Below, in pieces: positions 27,237-35,367 of a stretch of DNA of 40,228 nucleotides. The DNA comes from an uncultured Opitutia bacterium. GTDB taxonomy: Bacteria; Verrucomicrobiota; Verrucomicrobiia; Opitutales; UBA953. The stretch lies in NCBI GenBank assembly GCA_903850885.1, contig CAINMU010000058.1, positions 1-40,228 of the forward strand. Reading direction: 5' to 3'. Position 1 is the first letter of the stretch. Each line of letters starts with the position of its first letter. The position numbers and the translations under genes are program-made. The notes under the pieces are model-generated. The model did not search any database and was not told the DNA's origin. It worked only from the letters and a program-made list of their open reading frames with translations.

Positions 27237-28181
27237 GTGCCCACCCCTCTTCACGAAGGCCTCGAGGAACACTTCAAGGCGTTAGAACTTTTTCTTAACG
27301 CCCAAGAGTCTGTCTTTGAGCCAGAATTGCGCCCGATGGTGCGTGAGGTGCTGGCCCACCCCGGCAAACGTCTCCGCCCTTTGCTGGTTTTCGCCTCGGG
27401 TGCGGGCGGCCCGCCCAGCGATGCCCTCGTCCGGGGCGCAGGTATCGTCGAACTTGTCCACCTGGCCACGCTGGTCCATGACGACGTCCTCGACGGCGCC
27501 GATCAACGCCATGGGGCCGACACGCCCAACCGTACTCACGGCGCCCATGCGGCCGTGCTTTTCGGCGATGCGCTTTTTGCGCACGCCTTGGTTCTCGCCG
27601 CCGAACATCGCACGCCCGAGCTCTGCGGGATCGTGGCCCGCGCTTCCCGCGAAGTCTGCTCCGGCGAGGTCTGCCAAACCTTCTCTCGCGGCCAAGACGA
27701 TTTATCTCTGGCCGATTATTATCGGCATATCCGTCTCAAGACCGCCGAGCTCTTCGAAGCCGCTTGCTTTACGGGCGCGCTCCTCGCCGAACATCCGCCG
27801 GTCCATATCGAAGCCTGCCGGACTTTCGGCCGTCACCTGGGTATCGCCTATCAGATTTACGACGACCTCATCGACCTGCTGCAAGACGACGCCAAGGCCG
27901 GCAAGACCCTCGGCACCGATGCGGCCAGCGGTAAACTGACTTTACCGATGCTGCTCGAACGCGACCGCCAAGGGCCTGCGTTCTTGAGCAAACTCCGCCA
28001 AGGCCATGATCCGCGCACGGTAATCTCCCCAGAGACATGGCGCGAATCCTTCCGCCTGCTTGACGTAGAAATCGCCGCTGCCGAGACCGCCCTACTTGCC
28101 ATTGTGGGCTCGCCTTCGCCTTACTTTCTGCTGCGCTTGACATCCTTCCTCCGTCTCGCTGCCGCTCGTCTTTCGCCGTAA
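27237..28181 (+). CDS. polyprenyl diphosphate synthase, probably long-chain
   Basis: Condenses isopentenyl diphosphate onto allylic primers; probably makes the side chain of a quinone. The 314-residue product has the opening GKRLRPLLVFASG, the first aspartate-rich motif HDDVLDGAD and the second IYDDLIDLLQD, both with intact DDxxD. The residues before the first motif (HLATLVHDD) have small or branched side chains at positions -4 and -5, as in long-chain octaprenyl-type enzymes and unlike farnesyl synthases. A GTG start at 27237 is used because it is the first in-frame start before the conserved region. It follows the zinc-finger protein gene by 60 bp. The chain length is inferred from residues only. 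Confidence 0.88.
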   Translation: MPTPLHEGLEEHFKALELFLNAQESVFEPELRPMVREVLAHPGKRLRPLLVFASGAGGPPSDALVRGAGIVELVHLATLVHDDVLDGADQRHGADTPNRTHGAHAAVLFGDALFAHALVLAAEHRTPELCGIVARASREVCSGEVCQTFSRGQDDLSLADYYRHIRLKTAELFEAACFTGALLAEHPPVHIEACRTFGRHLGIAYQIYDDLIDLLQDDAKAGKTLGTDAASGKLTLPMLLERDRQGPAFLSKLRQGHDPRTVISPETWRESFRLLDVEIAAAETALLAIVGSPSPYFLLRLTSFLRLAAARLSP

Positions 28182-28182
28182 G

Positions 28183-28287
28183 ATGAAACTTTTCCTGACC
28201 ACCCGGTCCGAAAGAATCGCCGTCTCGTTTTGGCTCAGCGTCCTAGCGCTCGCCACCCTGCTCGTCCTTCTCTGGCGCTCGCTTTAA
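28183..28287 (+). CDS. possible 34-residue single-span membrane protein
   Basis: An ATG one base after the polyprenyl synthase stop opens a 34-codon frame: a short basic start (MKLFLTTRSERIAV), a hydrophobic helix rich in Leu, Val and Ala, and a final WRSL. The layout (basic N-terminus, one membrane helix) fits small membrane proteins, and the position suggests translational coupling. It ends 3 bp before the stop of the convergent DUF192 gene. Length alone gives little statistical weight, so it may be chance; conservation would decide. Confidence 0.4.
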   Translation: MKLFLTTRSERIAVSFWLSVLALATLLVLLWRSL

Positions 28288-28290
28288 ACG

Positions 28291-28800
28291 TCAGGGAATA
28301 TAACGGGTCGCCACAAAACCCCGGGCAGTCAGGCCGCGGCGAAGGTCATCCGGGTTCAGCCGGTCGCCCACTTTGATACCGGAGCGCTTAAACCATTGCG
28401 CACTCATTTCGACGGCGAGGCGGACTTGATTCGAGGTCGAAGCGGTGGTCTCGGTATCGCCCGCCTTCATCGTCTTGATCTCTAAGATTTTCCCGTTCGC
28501 CGCGACGAACGCGATATCGAGATCCAGGGGGGTATCTTTCATCCAAAAGCTCATCTGCTGATCGGCTTCATAAAAGAAGGCCATGCCCTCACCCTCCCTG
28601 AGTTGCAACGTCCCCATCAGTCCGCGGGCCTTTTCCAGTTCGGTCGCCGCGAGGCGAAGATTGATTGCCACCATGCCGACCCGCACAGGAAACAACACTT
28701 CCATTTCGGCTTCGGCTCCTGCCGACGGCGGGGCGACCGGAGGGCGAGCATCACACGCCGCCAGAAGTACGGTACCCATCATGAGCAATAGTCGGGACAT
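28291..28800 (-). CDS. DUF192 family lipoprotein
   Basis: A small exported protein of the DUF192 family (PF02643), whose function is not established. The 169-residue product has a lipobox LLAAC with C16 as the lipidation site. The family core follows: EKARGLMGTLQLREGEGMAF, then MSFWMKDTPLDLDIAFV and NGKILEI. It probably sits on the inner face of the outer membrane or in the inner membrane. The start ATG at 28800 fits the signal sequence; AGGAAA lies 12 bases upstream, too far to be a confident Shine-Dalgarno. It is divergent from the methyltransferase gene, with 53 bp between the starts, and convergent with the polyprenyl synthase. Confidence 0.88.
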   Translation of the reverse strand: MSRLLLMMGTVLLAACDARPPVAPPSAGAEAEMEVLFPVRVGMVAINLRLAATELEKARGLMGTLQLREGEGMAFFYEADQQMSFWMKDTPLDLDIAFVAANGKILEIKTMKAGDTETTASTSNQVRLAVEMSAQWFKRSGIKVGDRLNPDDLRRGLTARGFVATRYIP

Positions 28801-28853
28801 CGGGCCATATTTCCTGCGATTGCCTCCGTGGCAAGAATCGGTTGCTTCCTTCT

Positions 28854-29567
28854 ATGCATCGGGACCCCAAAGCTCACTGGCGCGAACCTGCGACAGCCTT
28901 GATGTACGCACGCACGGCCACGCAAATCGGGCTTTGGGAATCTGAGCGCATTATGGTCCAACGATACTTCGCCCCGACGGACGACTTACTTGAAGTCGGG
29001 TGCGGAGGCGGTCGGGCCGGTCTGGGAATGCTTAAGCTGGGCTATACGGGACTGCAGCTGACCGATTTTTCCGAAGCCATGGTCTCGATTACGCGCGGAG
29101 TTCTTGCCGACGCCAACCCCACCTGGGCCGCGCTCGTCGCCCAACAGGATGCCACCGCGTTGACCTACGCGGACGCCAGCTTTGACGGCGTGATCTATGC
29201 GTTCAACGGTCTGATGTGCCTGCCGGATCGCGACGCCCGCTTAGCCGCCCTTCGTTCGATTCATCGCGTGCTGCGTCCACAGGGAATCCTGATCTTCACC
29301 GCGCCTGATCGCGAAAAAGGCAAAAACGCGGCACACTGGAAAGATCAGACTCTACCGGCCGACGGCATACCCGGCGATCGTTGGCACGAGACCGAAACCT
29401 CGCCCGTCTTCATGCACAGTAGCAACGAAGCAGAAACCCGTGAACTGTTGTCCGCAACAGGCTTCACGGTCATCGAGTGTCCGCTCAGCACCGAAGTGGC
29501 GACCGATGGGCCTCTGGTCCAGGAGTTCGCCGGCGAGACGCGTTTCTTCGTCGCCCGAAAGTCTTGA
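28854..29567 (+). CDS. class I SAM-dependent methyltransferase
   Basis: A Rossmann-fold methyltransferase of unknown substrate, 237 residues. The SAM-binding motif I LLEVGCGGGRAG lies at about 45-56, then an acidic motif II region (QLTDFSEAM), motif III DATALTYADASFDGV and the post-motif IRVLRPQG-like HRVLRPQGILIF. The Methyltransf_11/25 type is the best fit. I use the ATG at 28854; a TTG four codons upstream is also in frame. The leader has no Shine-Dalgarno. It is divergent from the DUF192 gene and convergent with the esterase. The substrate could be a quinone, lipid or small molecule; proximity to a polyprenyl synthase is suggestive of quinone methylation but weak. Confidence 0.82.
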   Translation: MHRDPKAHWREPATALMYARTATQIGLWESERIMVQRYFAPTDDLLEVGCGGGRAGLGMLKLGYTGLQLTDFSEAMVSITRGVLADANPTWAALVAQQDATALTYADASFDGVIYAFNGLMCLPDRDARLAALRSIHRVLRPQGILIFTAPDREKGKNAAHWKDQTLPADGIPGDRWHETETSPVFMHSSNEAETRELLSATGFTVIECPLSTEVATDGPLVQEFAGETRFFVARKS

Positions 29568-29589
29568 GAAAACCGCCCGAACCCGCTGA

Positions 29590-30426
29590 TCACTTCGCGG
29601 GCTTAGGATTTTCTTTAAAGAACCGGACAATGAGTTCGGTCGCGCCTTTAGGATATTCATGGCCGCCGCCATGGATGCCGGTCACCAACGGCGCGCCTTT
29701 CGTCGACGCATAGATTGTCGCTTCGATCACGCCAGCCTTGGCCCAGGGCTTAGCCTCTTCCGCACAACCGTTGATCTTCCTTACGGCCGCGAACGTCGCC
29801 TGTTGCCAAGAGAACTTGACGACCGGGTCCTTCTCGCCGGCGACATGAATCACCGGCATCGGTGGCAGCCCCTTGACGTCGCCCCGCAAACCGCCAGCCA
29901 CCGAACCAATGGCGGCTACCATCTCAGGCCGAGCCTGCCAGAGCAAATAGCTGAAGGCCGCGCCATTGGAATGGCCCATGGAAAAGATGCGCCGTTCATC
30001 GACGGGATACTGCTTTTTCAGGTCGGTGAGGATGGCATCGAAAAGATGGATATCGCGGTCGCCCTCGCTGCCCACAGTCGTCTGCCACCCTGGCAGGCGC
30101 CCTTCCTTATCGACCAACGGCGAGACGGTCGGCAGGCCTTGCGGAAAGACGAGGAGTGAAGACGTGTCGGCGGAGTCATAGCCCCACTTGCCAGCCGCCG
30201 CCGTGGCGCGGCCGCCATGTCCATGCCAACAGAAAACCACGGCCACCTGCCCCGCAACGCCCGCCGGCACCCGCAACAAAGCCGTCCGCTTCACACCGTC
30301 GACCGTCCAGGACTTTTCGACCAACCCTTCGGGTGCTTTCGCCGTCAAGACGTCCCGGGACTTCGCCTGGGCCGATAAGGAAACTGCACTGAAGAGGGCA
30401 AGTCCGAGAAGGAAACAACGGTGCAT
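29590..30426 (-). CDS. secreted PHB-depolymerase/LpqC-like alpha/beta-hydrolase
   Basis: A predicted secreted esterase; related proteins include feruloyl or acetylxylan esterases and short-chain polyhydroxybutyrate depolymerases. From the chosen start the 278-residue product has a signal peptide (MHRCFLLGLALFSAVSLSAQA), an oxyanion region FCWHGHGG, the nucleophile elbow GHSNG with S153, an acidic D200 (GEKDPVV) and a late histidine in HGGGHEYP. The longer in-frame ATG at 30486 would read through a terminator hairpin and hide the signal peptide, so 30426 is preferred. Its start codon touches the U-tract of that terminator, leaving no room for a separate promoter in between. The substrate is unknown; a plant polysaccharide ester would fit the neighbourhood. 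Confidence 0.85.
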   Translation of the reverse strand: MHRCFLLGLALFSAVSLSAQAKSRDVLTAKAPEGLVEKSWTVDGVKRTALLRVPAGVAGQVAVVFCWHGHGGRATAAAGKWGYDSADTSSLLVFPQGLPTVSPLVDKEGRLPGWQTTVGSEGDRDIHLFDAILTDLKKQYPVDERRIFSMGHSNGAAFSYLLWQARPEMVAAIGSVAGGLRGDVKGLPPMPVIHVAGEKDPVVKFSWQQATFAAVRKINGCAEEAKPWAKAGVIEATIYASTKGAPLVTGIHGGGHEYPKGATELIVRFFKENPKPAK

Positions 30427-30464
30427 AAATAAAAAGGGCTCTCCGATGTAACACCGGAAAGCCC
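30427..30464 (-). terminator. intrinsic terminator of the BI-1 gene abutting the esterase start codon
   Basis: On the minus strand GGGCTTTCCGGT and ATCGGAGAGCCC form a 12-bp stem (two G-U pairs) with loop GTTAC, followed by TTTTTATTT and then directly by the ATG of the esterase. It ends the BI-1 transcript or acts as an attenuator for the esterase. Confidence 0.8.
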
Positions 30465-30486
30465 CATGAAGTTGCTTTAAAACCAA

Positions 30487-31212
30487 TCAGTCTTCGCGCC
30501 GACCAAGGAAGAAGGAGATGACATACCAAAGCAGCGTCACGAAGGCGGAAAAGAGAATGAAGGCCGCGAACACATGCTGGTCGGTCTCACAAGAATCCTT
30601 AATCATCCAGGTCTGATAAAGAATGACGGTCGCCATCAGGACAATCATCGCCAAAGCGAACCAAGTGCCCGGGTTGATGCCCATAAGGGAAAAGACGATG
30701 ACGGCACCGAGGGCGCAGATCGAACCGATGACAATGGCCACGCGCAGGAAAGAGAAGTCTACGCCGGTGAAGAAGACGGCGACCGAAAGACCGACGACCA
30801 AGGCGGCGGTGACGCCGCATGCTGGCAGGAGGATTTGGTCGGGGTTGCCTTGGGTCTTCAGGGAGACCATCCAGATCAGCGGGATGAAGATTAGAGCCTC
30901 GAGTACCACGTAAAGACCAAGGCCAGCGTATTGGGCACCCCGGGAAGCACGGTTAGCGGCCAGAGACTGCGCCGCATAGGTACCTCCCCAGAAAGCCAGC
31001 ATCACGATCAACCAAGCGAAGCCGCCCATCGACTTCAACATCGAGCCCAAGCCCATCATCACGGTTTCGGCGATGCCGGAAGCGAAGAAAAAGAAGAGTA
31101 AGGCTCCGAAAGCGGCAAAAGCCCCGGCAACGTGAGCGTAGGTGCGACGGTAGAAGGCGGCGCGGTCGGCGGCCGGGGCGTCAGCGACGATGAAGGGATT
31201 GGATTCGTACAT
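30487..31212 (-). CDS. Bax inhibitor-1/YccA family membrane protein
   Basis: A seven-span integral membrane protein of the BI-1 (UPF0005) family; bacterial members are linked to calcium leak or to modulation of FtsH, but the role here is unknown. The 241-residue product has a short cytoplasmic N-terminus (MYESNPFIVADAPAADRA, then FYRRTYAHVAGAF), seven hydrophobic segments and the acidic end typical of the last loop (IKDSCETDQHVFAAF). Length matches the family. The ATG at 31212 lies 7 bases after a TAAAAT box, so the transcript may be leaderless. It ends at a strong terminator before the esterase gene. Confidence 0.92.
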   Translation of the reverse strand: MYESNPFIVADAPAADRAAFYRRTYAHVAGAFAAFGALLFFFFASGIAETVMMGLGSMLKSMGGFAWLIVMLAFWGGTYAAQSLAANRASRGAQYAGLGLYVVLEALIFIPLIWMVSLKTQGNPDQILLPACGVTAALVVGLSVAVFFTGVDFSFLRVAIVIGSICALGAVIVFSLMGINPGTWFALAMIVLMATVILYQTWMIKDSCETDQHVFAAFILFSAFVTLLWYVISFFLGRRED

Positions 31213-31219
31213 ACATTTA

Positions 31220-31246
31220 ATTTTAGGTCTTTCTTGTGCCAGTCAA
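31220..31246 (-). promoter_or_regulatory. leaderless-type promoter of the BI-1 gene
   Basis: On the minus strand TTGACT (31246-31241) and TAAAAT (31225-31220) are separated by 15 bases; 7 bases then lead to the ATG at 31212. The box-to-ATG distance equals that at the DUF2339 gene. Confidence 0.5.
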
Positions 31247-31259
31247 GCCCCCAAGCATT

Positions 31260-33809
31260 TTATAGGTTACGAATGCGGGTGGAAATTATCCTGAACTGCC
31301 GACCCAACGTAGCCTGCGGATGGGCCTCGGGCATGCGTTGGACAATCCATTCAACCTCGCAAGCCCCACCCTGGCTGACCCCCGATGATTCCGCCCGCCC
31401 GATCACCCTAAAAGTATCCCCGCGTACCGAAATCATCGGAGCCAAAGCTTCCAACATCGCATCCGCTTTCAAACTCAAAGGCGACTGAAGCAGCTCCCTA
31501 CCCAAGAAAGCATTGAGGTCTGCCTGCTTGATCGCTTGGTCGAGCAGGCCGGACTCCGCCCAAGCCTTAAGCGATGAGAACGGCCAGCCGCAGCTGGCTT
31601 GTAATTCTACAATCTTGGTTGCCAGCATCTTAATCTCGGCCGCGGTCAGGCAGCGGGCTGATTGCTGCAAGCTCACGTTAATCAAAGTTTCTTGGCCTAG
31701 ACTTCCGAGCTTCTCGCGGCTGAGATCGATGGGATTTACGGCCGCCCATTTAGCCAAATGCGCGCCACTGGGCTGGTTGAAGAAAGCATTTCCAGCCAGT
31801 TGACCAGCCAGCTGCGGGCCTCCCGCTTCCGCCTGCCAGAGGAAAGTCGCGGAACCTAAGAAGGCGACCCAGGCGGCCACTTCCGTACTATTGATATTAA
31901 ATACGCCTCGCAGAGCGAGTTTCTCGGCAGCGTTTCCGTCATCGAACGACGATCCCGAAATCCAGGGCACCAAGCGCGGGTTATGTGAAAAAACTCCGGC
32001 CTCCGGCACGGAAAGCGGTGCCGCGCAAAACCCCTTGTCTATCCACGCATACCACTCCTGGCCGGCGGGCGCCTCCAAATGCCTAAGCGCCCCAGTTGAA
32101 ATGAGCGGCGGTAAGATGAACTCGCGGACTCGGGCCACCGCAAACGCTCCGGCACTTTCGGCGTTATGCGTATTCGCATCGGTATCCCAAAATAGCCCAT
32201 CAGCGGGACGTTGTGCAAAGTCGCACTCATCTAAGCTGGATAATAGGGGGTTATCTACCACCCAATCCGCAGCATCCAAAGGGTCGTCCAGATTCCAATA
32301 GGTTTTCAGCAAGTCATGGCTATGGGCCCGACTGAATAATTCCGCCAGCTCCTCGTTGCGTAGGCGTAATCGGAGGCAAGCCCTTCTTTCTCCGATCACA
32401 TAACTCGAACTATCCTCGCGGGAATAATCCGCCCCGGTCGTCAGGATGCGAAAATCGGGCATGGGGATGTTTTCGAGCGTGATCATCGGACTCGAAGGAT
32501 AGTCCAAAATCAAAGTATCTCGATCGGCTTCCACGGTCGCAGGTCGAAAACGGAGGGAGAGTTTTTCAGGAAAGCTTATCGTTATTTCAATCTTATCTGT
32601 TGGCTGAAAAACCGTCACCGAAGGCCGCCGCCAAGTGGGGCCATGAATCGCCGTATCCATCTTCCACGTGGTGCGAGTTAGAATCCGTGCCAGGCCCTGC
32701 GGCTGCGAGGTCGGACTCGGCGTGACCAACGCGAAGACCTCCCCTGGCAACAGCCCCCGACGCTCCATGCCGTAAAGCGGAGCGTCGCCAATTTCCGCCC
32801 AAAACCATAGGCCTTGTTCTCGTAATCGTTGATCGATCACGCCAAGGTCGAACTGCGGACAATCATCAAGCGCGGTCGTAAAAGTAGCGGTGGAGTTCAG
32901 ATTCTTAATGGTAACTTCAGGCGCCCCCTGAATTTCAACCAGAAACAATCGGTGCGCTGAATTCGCCAAGACCGGGGACGCCGAAGGATTCCACCACACC
33001 ATCGTCCCATGGAAACGTAAGCGATGCCTTCCGTCGCTCCGTGAATTAAAAAAACCAAGGCTCAGTCTGAAATCCGTCAACATCGGCGCGTTCGTGTGCA
33101 CCCGTCCGCCTTCTTTCTCATATTGGAGCGCCCAACCCTGCGCGGGCGAACGCAAAGTCGGGGGCGCTGATATCACTTCTGCCAAACGCTGTCCTAGAAC
33201 CGACTTCAAGACCGATGGGCTTGAGAGGTTAAGCTTAAAGCCGCCTTCAATCGGATTAGTCAAAAGCCCCCGTACTCCCCAGCTGACTCCCGGTTTTTCA
33301 GTCCACCCCGCATGGTGATAAAACAAATCATGATCACCCAGCGCCAAAGCCAGTCGGGCCGAACTATTAAGCATTGAGTCCGGAGCGCTCAGCCAAAGTT
33401 TTTGTCGTCCCGCTGACATCTTCGCCCAAGCCGATGATTTGAACGCCGCCGAGAGGCCGGCGGAGACATCATATTTCAGGGACAGGTCCTCGATGCGCCA
33501 ACTTAGCCGGCCATCCTCCGCCGCGAATTCCCCGCTCAATTTATTCCGATCTTCGTGCCGTTTGAAACACAACCCCACCGTTAAATCATCAAAGGTCGGC
33601 GCTTCATCCCGACCGACCTGCCCTTGCAGCTCCCCCACCCCGCGCAACGCCGCCGCTTCAGCTCCCATTCGTAAAATCCGTAAATGACGGCTGCTGGCGG
33701 CCTCTCGGCTGCTCACGACAAGCCCCGAAGATAATGCGATGACTGTAAAAAAAAGCCCGCTAAGTAAGGTCAGCACTAACAAAAGCGCCCAACCGGGATG
33801 TGTCTTCAT
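31260..33809 (-). CDS. GspK/PilX-like pilus-assembly protein resembling Verru_Chthon cassette protein A
   Basis: An 849-residue protein with a type IV pilin-like N-terminus (MKTHPGWALLLVLTLLSGLF, then a helix rich in Ala, Ser and Arg) and a very large exported C-terminal region. Near the C-terminus (about 650-670) is LRGVFNINSTEVAAWVAFLG, reminiscent of the NINSA region of GspK minor pseudopilins. This combination resembles the Verru_Chthon cassette A proteins of Verrucomicrobia, which sit with other pilin-like genes; here no such companions are adjacent, so it would be an orphan. The pilin position equivalent to Glu5 is not evident. It is divergent from a response regulator gene with 72 bp between the starts, which suggests shared regulation. 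The family assignment is tentative. Confidence 0.65.
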   Translation of the reverse strand: MKTHPGWALLLVLTLLSGLFFTVIALSSGLVVSSREAASSRHLRILRMGAEAAALRGVGELQGQVGRDEAPTFDDLTVGLCFKRHEDRNKLSGEFAAEDGRLSWRIEDLSLKYDVSAGLSAAFKSSAWAKMSAGRQKLWLSAPDSMLNSSARLALALGDHDLFYHHAGWTEKPGVSWGVRGLLTNPIEGGFKLNLSSPSVLKSVLGQRLAEVISAPPTLRSPAQGWALQYEKEGGRVHTNAPMLTDFRLSLGFFNSRSDGRHRLRFHGTMVWWNPSASPVLANSAHRLFLVEIQGAPEVTIKNLNSTATFTTALDDCPQFDLGVIDQRLREQGLWFWAEIGDAPLYGMERRGLLPGEVFALVTPSPTSQPQGLARILTRTTWKMDTAIHGPTWRRPSVTVFQPTDKIEITISFPEKLSLRFRPATVEADRDTLILDYPSSPMITLENIPMPDFRILTTGADYSREDSSSYVIGERRACLRLRLRNEELAELFSRAHSHDLLKTYWNLDDPLDAADWVVDNPLLSSLDECDFAQRPADGLFWDTDANTHNAESAGAFAVARVREFILPPLISTGALRHLEAPAGQEWYAWIDKGFCAAPLSVPEAGVFSHNPRLVPWISGSSFDDGNAAEKLALRGVFNINSTEVAAWVAFLGSATFLWQAEAGGPQLAGQLAGNAFFNQPSGAHLAKWAAVNPIDLSREKLGSLGQETLINVSLQQSARCLTAAEIKMLATKIVELQASCGWPFSSLKAWAESGLLDQAIKQADLNAFLGRELLQSPLSLKADAMLEALAPMISVRGDTFRVIGRAESSGVSQGGACEVEWIVQRMPEAHPQATLGRQFRIISTRIRNL

Positions 33810-33881
33810 GAGTAAAGAACCTTAGCGTCTTTTAATTGAGTATTACCCATCAACGCAGGAAATACCCCAAGCAACTTAACC

Positions 33882-34640
33882 ATGAAAACCTCGCTCCAAA
33901 AAATCCGTATCTCAAAACCTACGGCTTTACGTACCCCTCTTCGTAAAGATGCGAGCTTGGCTAAGCCGAAAACCCCGGCCTCTAAATTAACCGTAGTCAT
34001 CATCGAAGACCAGTCGGCGATCTGCGACATGCTCGCGGAACTTATTTCCAAACACGGACGCTATACCGTCGTCGGCAAAGCCGCCGACGGAAAAACCGGT
34101 ATCGAAATAGCCTTGGACTTACGTCCCGACTTACTGGTGCTCGACGTGATTATGCCTGGCCTCAGCGGTATCGAGGTACTCCGCCGACTCAGTCGCGGCT
34201 TGCCCTTTATGAAGGTGCTGATTTTTTCCGGGAAGAAAGAACCGCACATCATTCGCGCGCTGGTCCAAGAAGGAATCCACGGCTTTGTGCACAAGACCGA
34301 TCCGCTCTCTGAATTCCGCAAGGCCGTCGATTCGCTTGCCAATGGCCAAACTTGGTTTAGCGAAAACTTCGACCGCACGGTCCGCGAAGCGCTCGCTACC
34401 CCAGTCAATCACGCAGATAATATGTTGGATCAGCTGACGCCGCGGGAACGCGAGATCTCCGTCCTCATCGCCAAGAGCCATAGCAGCAAGGAAGTCGCCG
34501 GCCAACTCCAGATCAGCATCAAGACGGCCGAGAACCACCGGGCCAATTTGATGCGTAAGTTGGGCGTGCGCGACGTGGCCGGGTTGGTCCGCTTCGTCAT
34601 CCGGCAGGGGCTGGTCGACCCCTCGGGCGATGCGGCCTAA
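33882..34640 (+). CDS. LuxR/NarL-type response regulator, first of a tandem pair
   Basis: A two-component response regulator, 252 residues, with a basic N-terminal extension (about 1-35) before the receiver. The receiver has the acidic pair E42-D43, the phospho-acceptor D88 (LLVLDVIMPG), S116 as the switch residue and K138 (FVHKTDP). The C-terminal LuxR helix-turn-helix (about 185-245) reads PREREISVLIAKSHSSKEVA and the KTAENHRANLMRKLGV recognition segment. No histidine kinase is encoded in the window. It is a paralogue of the next gene, 52 bp downstream. The divergent neighbour is the pilin-like gene, a likely target. The start is the first ATG with a complete N-terminus; the leader has no Shine-Dalgarno. 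Confidence 0.92.
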   Translation: MKTSLQKIRISKPTALRTPLRKDASLAKPKTPASKLTVVIIEDQSAICDMLAELISKHGRYTVVGKAADGKTGIEIALDLRPDLLVLDVIMPGLSGIEVLRRLSRGLPFMKVLIFSGKKEPHIIRALVQEGIHGFVHKTDPLSEFRKAVDSLANGQTWFSENFDRTVREALATPVNHADNMLDQLTPREREISVLIAKSHSSKEVAGQLQISIKTAENHRANLMRKLGVRDVAGLVRFVIRQGLVDPSGDAA

Positions 34641-34692
34641 GGGGCTAAACTTTAACCCTTTAACCCTGTCGGGAATAGGGCATGCTGACCCC

Positions 34693-35367
34693 ATGAAGTC
34701 GGCCCCAGCTCCGAAAAAGACCGTGGTGGTCATCGAGGATCAGACCGCGATTCGGGAGCTGGTCATGGAAATGCTTGAATCGCGCGGCAAATACTCGGCC
34801 GTCGGTTCGACGGCCGATGGCGCCGAAGGCGTCGCGTTGGTGCTTAAACTTAAACCCGATGTGCTCATCCTCGATATTCTGCTCCCTGGCATCAGCGGCA
34901 TCGAAGTCCTGCGACGACTCCACCACACGTTGCCCGCTCTGCGGGTGTTGATTTTTTCCGCCAAGACAGCAAAGCAACTTGCCCACGGTCTGCTTCAAGA
35001 AGGGGTCTGCGGCTTCGTGAACAAGAGCGCCCCGCTCTCCGAACTTCGCGAAGCCCTGGACGCGGTGGCTGAAGGTAAGAATTGGTTTACCCCCTCCTAC
35101 CATAAAGCCATCATCGACGCCCAACAATCCTCCGAAAGTCAGGTCGATGAAAAAGGCGGGGCGCTTTCTGGTCGTGAACGCGAGATCGCCGTGCTCTTAG
35201 CCCAAAGTCATTCCAGTAAAGAAGTTGCGAACCGACTCAACATCAGCGCCAAGACGGTCGAAAATCATCGCACCAATCTCATGCGCAAGCTCGGCGTGCA
35301 CGATGTCGCCGGGGTCATCCGCTACGTGATCCGCCAAGGTCTCTACGACCCTTCCGAGCAACCATGA
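34693..35367 (+). CDS. LuxR/NarL-type response regulator, second of a tandem pair
   Basis: A 224-residue response regulator closely similar to the preceding one over its whole length but without the basic N-terminal extension. The receiver has E15-D16, phospho-acceptor D61 (LILDILLPG), S89 and K111 (FVNKSAP). The DNA-binding domain repeats the SHSSKEVANRLNIS and ENHRTNLMRKLGV segments. I use the ATG at 34693, directly preceded by CCCC, over an in-frame ATG at 34630 that would overlap the first regulator gene. Its stop overlaps the start of the downstream HEXXH protein gene by 4 bp (ATGA), so the three genes form one operon. It most likely arose from a tandem duplication. The partner kinase is unknown. 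Confidence 0.92.
   Translation: MKSAPAPKKTVVVIEDQTAIRELVMEMLESRGKYSAVGSTADGAEGVALVLKLKPDVLILDILLPGISGIEVLRRLHHTLPALRVLIFSAKTAKQLAHGLLQEGVCGFVNKSAPLSELREALDAVAEGKNWFTPSYHKAIIDAQQSSESQVDEKGGALSGREREIAVLLAQSHSSKEVANRLNISAKTVENHRTNLMRKLGVHDVAGVIRYVIRQGLYDPSEQP

Noticed and set aside
26022-27272. Long minus-strand reading frame (about 416 codons) opposite tatC and the zinc-finger protein
   Set aside because: Gly- and Arg-rich translation, spans two opposing genes, and no family features; a shadow of the plus-strand genes.
29568-29601. CCCGC/GCGGG pairing at the methyltransferase and esterase ends as a terminator
   Set aside because: The loop is ten bases, the stem is only 5 bp and no U-tract follows directly on either strand.
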